Below, in pieces: positions 58,812 through 64,000 of a stretch of DNA of 64,000 nucleotides. A program made the position numbers and the translations under genes. This stretch comes from Blautia sp. Lineage in GTDB: Bacteria > Bacillota > Clostridia > Lachnospirales > Lachnospiraceae. The notes under the pieces are model-generated. The model was not told where the DNA came from, ran no database searches, and worked only from the letters and a program-made list of their open reading frames with translations. Position 1 is the first letter of the stretch. Every line of letters begins with the position of its first letter. The stretch is taken from the NCBI GenBank assembly GCA_022770365.1, contig JALEHU010000065.1:1-64000 (forward strand), read 5' to 3'.

Positions 58812-60704
58812 ATGAGTGAATTCAAATTAACTACAGTGGAAGAATTTGAAGCTGCCACTAATCGACTGTTAGAGACTGGTGCCAAAGTCGGCGCTGACTC
58901 CTGGCAGATGCGAGTTAAAAATCAAACTCCACACTGTAAATTCGGTGAGTCCGGTGTCTGCTGCCGTATCTGTTCTATGGGTCCGTGCCGTATTACACCG
59001 AAGGCCCCGAGAGGAATCTGCGGCTGCGATGTTCATGGTATCGTAGGAAGAAACTACCTTCGTTTTACAGCAGGTGGTGCAGCAACCCATTCTGACCATG
59101 GCCGCGAGATCGCACACACACTTCATGAAGCTTCACCGGACGGCAACTACAAGGTAAAAGATCCTGAAAAGCTTCTTCGTCTTGCTGCTGAGTTCGGTGT
59201 AGAAACAGAAGGAAGAGATATTTATGACATTGCTCGTGAAGTATCTGAAGTTGGTCTTATGGAATATGGTAAACCATTTGGCTATCAGGTATTTACCAAA
59301 CGTGCTCCACAGCATACTCAGGAAATCTGGGACAGAGAAGAAATCCGTCCGCGTGCAATCGACCGTGAGGTTTCCTGCGCAATGCATATGACTCATATGG
59401 GATGTTCCTCAAAACCGGAAGCGCTGATCCGTCAGTCCTTAAGAAACGGTCTTTCCGATGGATGGGGCGGTTCCATGATGGGTACCGAATTTTCCGATGT
59501 CCTGTTTGGAACTCCTAAGGAAGTTGAAACAGAAGCAAACCTTGGCGTAATGGTTGAAGAAAACGTTAACATCGTTGTTCATGGACATGACCCGAGTCTT
59601 TCCGAGATGATCTGCGAATATGCAGACAGCAAAGAGATGATCGATTATGCAAAATCCATGGGTGCACAGGGAATCACTGTATCCGGTGTATGCTGTACAT
59701 CCAACGAGGTTGCAATGCGCCGCGGTATCCCGATGGCAGGTAACTTCCTGCAGCAGGAAAACGTTGTACTGACCGGTGCCTGCGAAGCAATCGTAGTTGA
59801 CGTACAGTGTATTTTCCCGGCATTAGGACCTCTGTCCAAGTGTTTCCATACAAAATTCATCACCACATCTCCGATCGCTCAGATGCCTGATTCTGAATTT
59901 ATCAGATTCAATGCAAAGACAGCCGGTGAAAACGCAAAAATGATCGTTAAAACAGCGATTGAAAACTTCAAGAACAGAAATAAAGACCTTGTATACATTC
60001 CGCAGATGAAACAGAAAGCAGTTGTAGGTTTCTCTGTTGAACAGATCGAAAAGAAACTTGATACTGTAACAAACAGCCATGTTGATGTAACCGGTACCAT
60101 GATGCCTCTGGTTGATTGCGTGAAATCCGGTGTTCTCCGTGGTGCGGTTGCAATGGTTGGATGTAACAACCCGAAGATCCGTCCTGATGCAGCTCACATC
60201 GAACTGATGAAGAAACTGATCGCAAACGATATCATCCTGGTAGTTTCCGGATGTTCCGCACAGGCAGCAGCAAAAGCAGGTCTTATGGACAAGAGAGCGA
60301 AAGATCTCTGCGGTGCAGGTCTGAAACGTGTCTGCGAACTGGTAGACATTCCTCCTGTATTACATATGGGCTCCTGTGTTGATATCAGCCGTATGATGGT
60401 ATTGGCAGCAAGAATCGCAAAAGATTCCGGCTGGAATATCTCCCAGATTCCGTTGGTAGGATGTGCTCCTGAGTGGATGTCTGAAAAAGCGGTTTCCATT
60501 GGTAACTATGTAGTAGCAACCGGTATTGATACTTACCTTGGTGTTGAACCGTACGCATATGGTTCCTCCGAAGTTGACGGCCTTCTGAAGGGCGGCGTAA
60601 GAGATTGGGTAGAAGCTGCTTACACTGTTGAACATGATATCGACAAACTTGGCGATATGATGATTGAAAGAATCGAAGAAAAGAGAACTGCATTAGGTAT
60701 CTAA
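58812..60704 (+). CDS. cooS: Anaerobic carbon monoxide dehydrogenase catalytic subunit
   Basis: The 630-residue protein has the N-terminal cluster ligands in the usual order: C42 and C50 for the shared D-cluster, then C51, C54, C59 and C70 for the B-cluster. The active-site C-cluster region follows (VVSGCSAQAAAKAGL near 478, HMGSCVDISRM near 519 and VGCAPEWMSEKA near 551). It interconverts CO2 and CO at a Ni-Fe-S centre and passes CO to acetyl-CoA synthase (AcsA role). AAAGGAGG lies five bases before ATG 58812. The next genes are cooC2 and acsB, so this is the acetogenic CODH. Confidence 0.95.
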   Translation: MSEFKLTTVEEFEAATNRLLETGAKVGADSWQMRVKNQTPHCKFGESGVCCRICSMGPCRITPKAPRGICGCDVHGIVGRNYLRFTAGGAATHSDHGREIAHTLHEASPDGNYKVKDPEKLLRLAAEFGVETEGRDIYDIAREVSEVGLMEYGKPFGYQVFTKRAPQHTQEIWDREEIRPRAIDREVSCAMHMTHMGCSSKPEALIRQSLRNGLSDGWGGSMMGTEFSDVLFGTPKEVETEANLGVMVEENVNIVVHGHDPSLSEMICEYADSKEMIDYAKSMGAQGITVSGVCCTSNEVAMRRGIPMAGNFLQQENVVLTGACEAIVVDVQCIFPALGPLSKCFHTKFITTSPIAQMPDSEFIRFNAKTAGENAKMIVKTAIENFKNRNKDLVYIPQMKQKAVVGFSVEQIEKKLDTVTNSHVDVTGTMMPLVDCVKSGVLRGAVAMVGCNNPKIRPDAAHIELMKKLIANDIILVVSGCSAQAAAKAGLMDKRAKDLCGAGLKRVCELVDIPPVLHMGSCVDISRMMVLAARIAKDSGWNISQIPLVGCAPEWMSEKAVSIGNYVVATGIDTYLGVEPYAYGSSEVDGLLKGGVRDWVEAAYTVEHDIDKLGDMMIERIEEKRTALGI

Positions 60705-60759
60705 ATTGCATTGCCAATTTTGAGAAAAATGCACTTCTGATAGAAAGGCGCGATAACTT

Positions 60760-61524
60760 ATGAAAATTGCAGTAACCGGCAAAGGCGGGGTAGGAAAGAC
60801 AACTTTTGCGGCAACACTTGCCAGATTATACGCAGATGAAGGAAAACATGTCCTGGCAGCGGATGTAGATCCGGATGCAAATCTGGGACTGGCCCTGGGA
60901 TTTGATGAGGAGACACTTGACTCCATCGTCCCGATCTCTAAAATGCGTAAGCTGGTAGAAGAAAGAACCGGTGCCAACAGCCAGAATCAGTTTTACAAGC
61001 TGAATCCAAAAGTAGACGATATACCGGAAAAATACGGTAAAGTCTGCAACGGAGTAAGGCTGCTGGTGCTTGGAACAGTAGAGACCGGCGGCGGCGGATG
61101 TGTCTGTCCTGAACATGTAATGCTGAAGCGTATTATCAACAATCTTGTACTTCACAGAGATGATGTGGTGATTCTCGACATGGAGGCGGGGCTGGAACAC
61201 CTGGGAAGAGGAACAACAGAGAGCATGGATGCTTTTGTAGTTGTCATAGAGCCGGGTGCAAGAAGCGTACAGACCTATAAGAACGTAAAACGTCTTGCCA
61301 GTGACCTTGGCGTAAATCAGGTAATGGTTGTAGCCAATAAGGTTCGCAATGAAGATGATGAAGAATTTATTAAGAGCAGAATTCCCGAGGAAGACCTGCT
61401 TGGCATGGTTCATTATAATACTGAAGTTATCGATGCTGACCGTCAGGGCAAATCCCCGTATGATTTCAGCCAGACAGTTACCAGAGAAATAATCAAAATC
61501 AAAGAGAAGATCGATCAGAAATAA
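60760..61524 (+). CDS. Second CooC/AcsF-type nickel-insertion ATPase
   Basis: The 254-residue protein has GKGGVGKT at residues 7-14, DVDPDANLGLALGFDE near 35 and the C-x-C pair C114/C116 in GGGGCVCPEH. This is CooC/AcsF type and differs from the upstream cooC product at many positions. Lying between cooS and acsB, it likely serves the A-cluster of acetyl-CoA synthase (AcsF) or the C-cluster of CODH. AAAGGCGCGATAACTT precedes ATG 60760 with an imperfect ribosome site. Confidence 0.85.
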   Translation: MKIAVTGKGGVGKTTFAATLARLYADEGKHVLAADVDPDANLGLALGFDEETLDSIVPISKMRKLVEERTGANSQNQFYKLNPKVDDIPEKYGKVCNGVRLLVLGTVETGGGGCVCPEHVMLKRIINNLVLHRDDVVILDMEAGLEHLGRGTTESMDAFVVVIEPGARSVQTYKNVKRLASDLGVNQVMVVANKVRNEDDEEFIKSRIPEEDLLGMVHYNTEVIDADRQGKSPYDFSQTVTREIIKIKEKIDQK

Positions 61525-61549
61525 GATCTGTAAATTAGGAGGTATGACA

Positions 61550-63679
61550 GTGCTTTTATTTGATATCGTATTTAACGGAAATGATACCATGTATGCAGAA
61601 GCAGTGGAAGCCGTAAATGCTGCAGTTGCCGAGTACGGCGAAGACATGGCAGTAGGTTTTCCGGAAACCGCATACTCCCTGGCTTGCTTTTATGCAGAGA
61701 CAGGCAAAAAGATTGAAACCTTAAGAGACGCTAAAGAAGCTCTTACATATATCAAATCTCAGATGACCCGTGAAAGACGTCTGGATTCCGGATTTAAATC
61801 CGGTGTTGCAACCGCATTATCCGCAGAGCTGATTGAAGCTATGAAATATGTCGGAGGCAAACAGCCGTATGAAGCCCCGTATCTTGGACATATGACCGAC
61901 GCTCAGATCCGTGAGCTTGGTGTACCGCTTGTAACAGGCGATATTCCCGGTATCGCAGTTATCATCAATGCAGCTCCGACTGTAGAAGAAGCATGTGCCC
62001 TGGTTAAGAGCTATCAGGCTCAGGGTAACTTCGTATGTCTGGTAGGCGGCATCATCGAACAGTTAAAAGAAGCAGGATATAAGACAGGCTTTAATGTACG
62101 TGTATTCCCGATCGGTGAAAATATTTCTTCCGTTGCTCATGCAGTATCCGCAGCATGCAGAACAGCTATGATCTTCGGTAACATCACACCTGGTGATAAG
62201 GCAGCTCTCCAGGAGTACACCTTCAACAGATTCCGTGCATTCGTTAATGCATTTGCTCCTCTTGATGAGAAGACTGTTGCATGTGGTGCAGGCGCTATTT
62301 ACTATGGCTTCCCGGTAGTTACCAATGATATGGACTACACACCATCCGTACCGAAGAGCCTGATCAAACAGCCGAAGGTAGAAGAATTCAATGCTACTTC
62401 TCTTGAAGCTCGTGACATCAAGATCAAAATTACAAACGTTGACATTCCTGTTGCATTTGCATCCGCATTCGAAGGCGAGATCATCCGTCGTAAAGACATG
62501 CGCGTAGAGTTTGACGGTTCCCGTGTTGACTGTGCTGAGCTTGTTCAGACCTGTGAACCTTCTGAAGTAGAAGACCATAAGATCACTGTAATCGGACCGG
62601 AAGTTGACGATATGCCGGATGGCAGCAAGAACAGCATTGTTTACCTGGTAAAAGTTGCCGGCAAGAACATGCAGTCCGACTTTGAATCCGTTATCGAACG
62701 TAAATTCCATAACTATATCAACTGTATCGAAGGTGTATACCATACCGGTCAGCGTGATATGCAGCGTATCCGTATCAGCCATGATGCATTTAATGCAGGC
62801 TTCCGTATCAAACATATCGGTGAAGTTCTTTATACACAGGTTAAGAACGAATTTGATGCCGTAGTAGATAAGTGTGAAGTTGTGATCTATACAGATCCGG
62901 CTGAATGTACAAGAATGCGTCATGAAGTTGCTATTCCGATTTTCAACAAACGTGATGAGCGTCTTGACAACCTGACTGATGAGTCTGTAGACGTTTACTA
63001 CAGCTGTATCCTCTGCCAGGCATTCTCCCCGTCTCACGTATGTGTTGTTACACCTGAGAGACTTGGACTTTGCGGTGCCGTTTCATGGCTGGATGCAAAA
63101 GCAACCAACGAACTTGACCCGGCTGGCCCATGTCAGGTAATCACAAAAGAAAGAGTTATTGACGAAAATCTCGGTGCATACGAAGACGTTGATGAAGCAG
63201 TACAGAAATACTCCCAGGGTGCTCTGGAACATGTTACTCTGTACTCCATCATGCAGGATCCTATGACTTCCTGCGGATGTTTCGAATGTATCTGCGGTAT
63301 TGAGCCGTTCTCCAACGGTGTTGTTATCGCTAACCGTGAATATGCAGGCATGACTCCTCTTGGAATGACCTTCTCCGAAATGGCATCCATGACCGGCGGT
63401 GGTGTTCAGACACCTGGTTTCATGGGACATGGTAAACATTTCATCGGTTCCAAGAAATTCATGAAGGCGGAAGGCGGTATTGAGCGTATCGTATGGATGC
63501 CGAAAGAACTGAAAGATTTCGTTGCAGACAGACTGAATAAGACTGCAAAAGAAATGTACGGAATCGAAAACTTCACTGATATGATCGGTGATGAGACCGT
63601 AGCAGAAGATCCGGAAACACTGGTAGCATTCCTTACCGAAAAAGGACATCCGGCTCTTGGACTGGATCCAATGATGTAA
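61550..63679 (+). CDS. acsB: CO-methylating acetyl-CoA synthase (AcsB)
   Basis: The product has 709 residues from GTG 61550. All A-cluster cysteines are present: C486, C489, C498 and C508 for the 4Fe-4S part and C575-G-C577 for the distal nickel. They match Moorella Cys506/509/518/528/595/597 with a constant offset of 20. The enzyme joins CO, a methyl group from the corrinoid protein and CoA to acetyl-CoA. GTG 61550 has AGGAGG seven bases upstream, while ATG 61544 is only one base from it; both remain possible and differ by two residues. It is 25 bases downstream of the second cooC. Confidence 0.93.
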   Translation: MLLFDIVFNGNDTMYAEAVEAVNAAVAEYGEDMAVGFPETAYSLACFYAETGKKIETLRDAKEALTYIKSQMTRERRLDSGFKSGVATALSAELIEAMKYVGGKQPYEAPYLGHMTDAQIRELGVPLVTGDIPGIAVIINAAPTVEEACALVKSYQAQGNFVCLVGGIIEQLKEAGYKTGFNVRVFPIGENISSVAHAVSAACRTAMIFGNITPGDKAALQEYTFNRFRAFVNAFAPLDEKTVACGAGAIYYGFPVVTNDMDYTPSVPKSLIKQPKVEEFNATSLEARDIKIKITNVDIPVAFASAFEGEIIRRKDMRVEFDGSRVDCAELVQTCEPSEVEDHKITVIGPEVDDMPDGSKNSIVYLVKVAGKNMQSDFESVIERKFHNYINCIEGVYHTGQRDMQRIRISHDAFNAGFRIKHIGEVLYTQVKNEFDAVVDKCEVVIYTDPAECTRMRHEVAIPIFNKRDERLDNLTDESVDVYYSCILCQAFSPSHVCVVTPERLGLCGAVSWLDAKATNELDPAGPCQVITKERVIDENLGAYEDVDEAVQKYSQGALEHVTLYSIMQDPMTSCGCFECICGIEPFSNGVVIANREYAGMTPLGMTFSEMASMTGGGVQTPGFMGHGKHFIGSKKFMKAEGGIERIVWMPKELKDFVADRLNKTAKEMYGIENFTDMIGDETVAEDPETLVAFLTEKGHPALGLDPMM

Positions 63680-63699
63680 TCGATTACGATATTTTACAC

Positions 63700-63738
63700 C
63701 TTTCTGTACCGGGTTATGTGGAGGCCCGGTGCAGAAAG
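63700..63738 (+). other. Intercistronic hairpin between acsB and acsD
   Basis: A 14-bp stem with one G-T pair (63700-63713 with 63725-63738) lies 20 bases after acsB. It has no T run, so it may protect or process mRNA rather than terminate it. Confidence 0.6.
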
Positions 63739-63810
63739 CAACAGAAAAAGATTCAATTGACAGAATCAGAAAGACTGGCGGCTTTTTTGACAGAACATGC
63801 GCATCCTGCC

Positions 63811-63840
63811 TTGTCAATGGAGCCAGTGATGTAGTATAAT
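63811..63840 (+). promoter_or_regulatory. Possible promoter of acsD
   Basis: TTGTCA at 63811-63816 and TATAAT at 63835-63840 are 18 bases apart, about 40 bases before the acsD start. Confidence 0.6.
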
Positions 63841-63881
63841 GTGCATATAATATTAAATTTTTAAGAGGAGGCTAATTAACA

Positions 63882-64000
63882 ATGCCGTTTAATCAGAAAC
63901 CACATAAGTTTAATGCAAAGATTAACACAGTTACCATCGGCAGCGGAGATAAGACTGTTGCCATAGGAGGAAACAGCACATTTCCTTTCTATACTTTCGA
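63882..64000 (+). CDS. acsD: Corrinoid iron-sulphur protein small subunit AcsD, N-terminal end (partial)
   Basis: The frame from ATG 63882 encodes 39 residues before the window ends. The segment TVTIGSGDKTVAIGGNSTFP matches the start of the delta (small) subunit of the CODH/ACS corrinoid protein. This subunit, with AcsC, carries the cobalt corrinoid that transfers the methyl group to acetyl-CoA synthase. GAGGAGG lies at good spacing upstream. Cobamide genes at the left end of the window fit this need. Confidence 0.8.
   Translation, partial: MPFNQKPHKFNAKINTVTIGSGDKTVAIGGNSTFPFYTF

Overview
The window looks like chromosome of a low-to-mid GC anaerobic Firmicute, most likely a gut Lachnospiraceae acetogen of the Blautia type. 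The reasons are the Wood-Ljungdahl genes at the right end (MetF, CO dehydrogenase, acetyl-CoA synthase, start of the corrinoid protein), the pyruvate:ferredoxin oxidoreductase tail at the left end, an LuxS/Prs/Der housekeeping set of Clostridia type, AGGAGG ribosome sites and sigma-A promoters. The genus is inference. I see no rRNA, tRNA, CRISPR array, insertion sequence, prophage or recognisable riboswitch.

Layout. 1-0.3 kb: end of a PFOR gene and its terminator. 0.3-4.6 kb: a three-gene lipid-linked glycosylation operon (YfhO, GtrB/CsbB, GtrA). 4.6-8.8 kb: nucleotide-loop assembly of cobamides (cobT, cobU, cobS, a second short CobU-like protein, cobC) and a DUF975 membrane protein. 9.0-22.6 kb: an anaerobic purine-catabolism region with ssnA and ygfK, then two molybdenum hydroxylases (one fused 2Fe-2S/Mo protein and one three-subunit enzyme), a polyferredoxin and the selenium/molybdenum maturation genes yqeB, yqeC and mocA. 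22.7-25.4 kb: a metal-responsive efflux unit (HMA chaperone, P1B ATPase, ArsR/SmtB repressor) with an operator-like inverted repeat at its promoter. 25.4-29.9 kb: a patch showing decay, with a PF06541 membrane protein, an mnmA gene missing its ATP-loop segment, an AlkD-type repair protein, an N-terminally truncated AEC transporter and two orphan microcompartment shell genes. 30-37.6 kb: MATE pump, DUF1015 protein, unknown genes, NiaR-type regulator and a ydjI-ydjG-ydjH membrane-stress module. 37.6-43.8 kb: YheO-type regulator divergent from a hydantoinase/dihydropyrimidinase, a cysteine desulfidase with a DAACS symporter, and a domain-permuted XdhC protein. 43.9-55.9 kb: housekeeping genes (luxS, trpS, cyclophilin, rnhB, yraN, pgeF, prs, DUF512, der, plsY, gpsA, an aldo/keto reductase). 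56.1-64 kb: nickel delivery (His-rich protein, CooT, two CooC ATPases), metF, cooS, acsB and the first codons of acsD.

How it fits together. The left cobamide genes would supply the corrinoid needed by the methyl branch at the right end. The nickel proteins would load the C-cluster of CO dehydrogenase and the A-cluster of acetyl-CoA synthase. The purine cluster resembles the E. coli yqeB-yqeC-ygfJ-ygfK-ssnA-ygfM-xdhD region; with the hydantoinase and XdhC protein further right it would let the cell use purines as electron acceptors or carbon/nitrogen sources. The link between the orphan shell proteins and purine catabolism is speculative.
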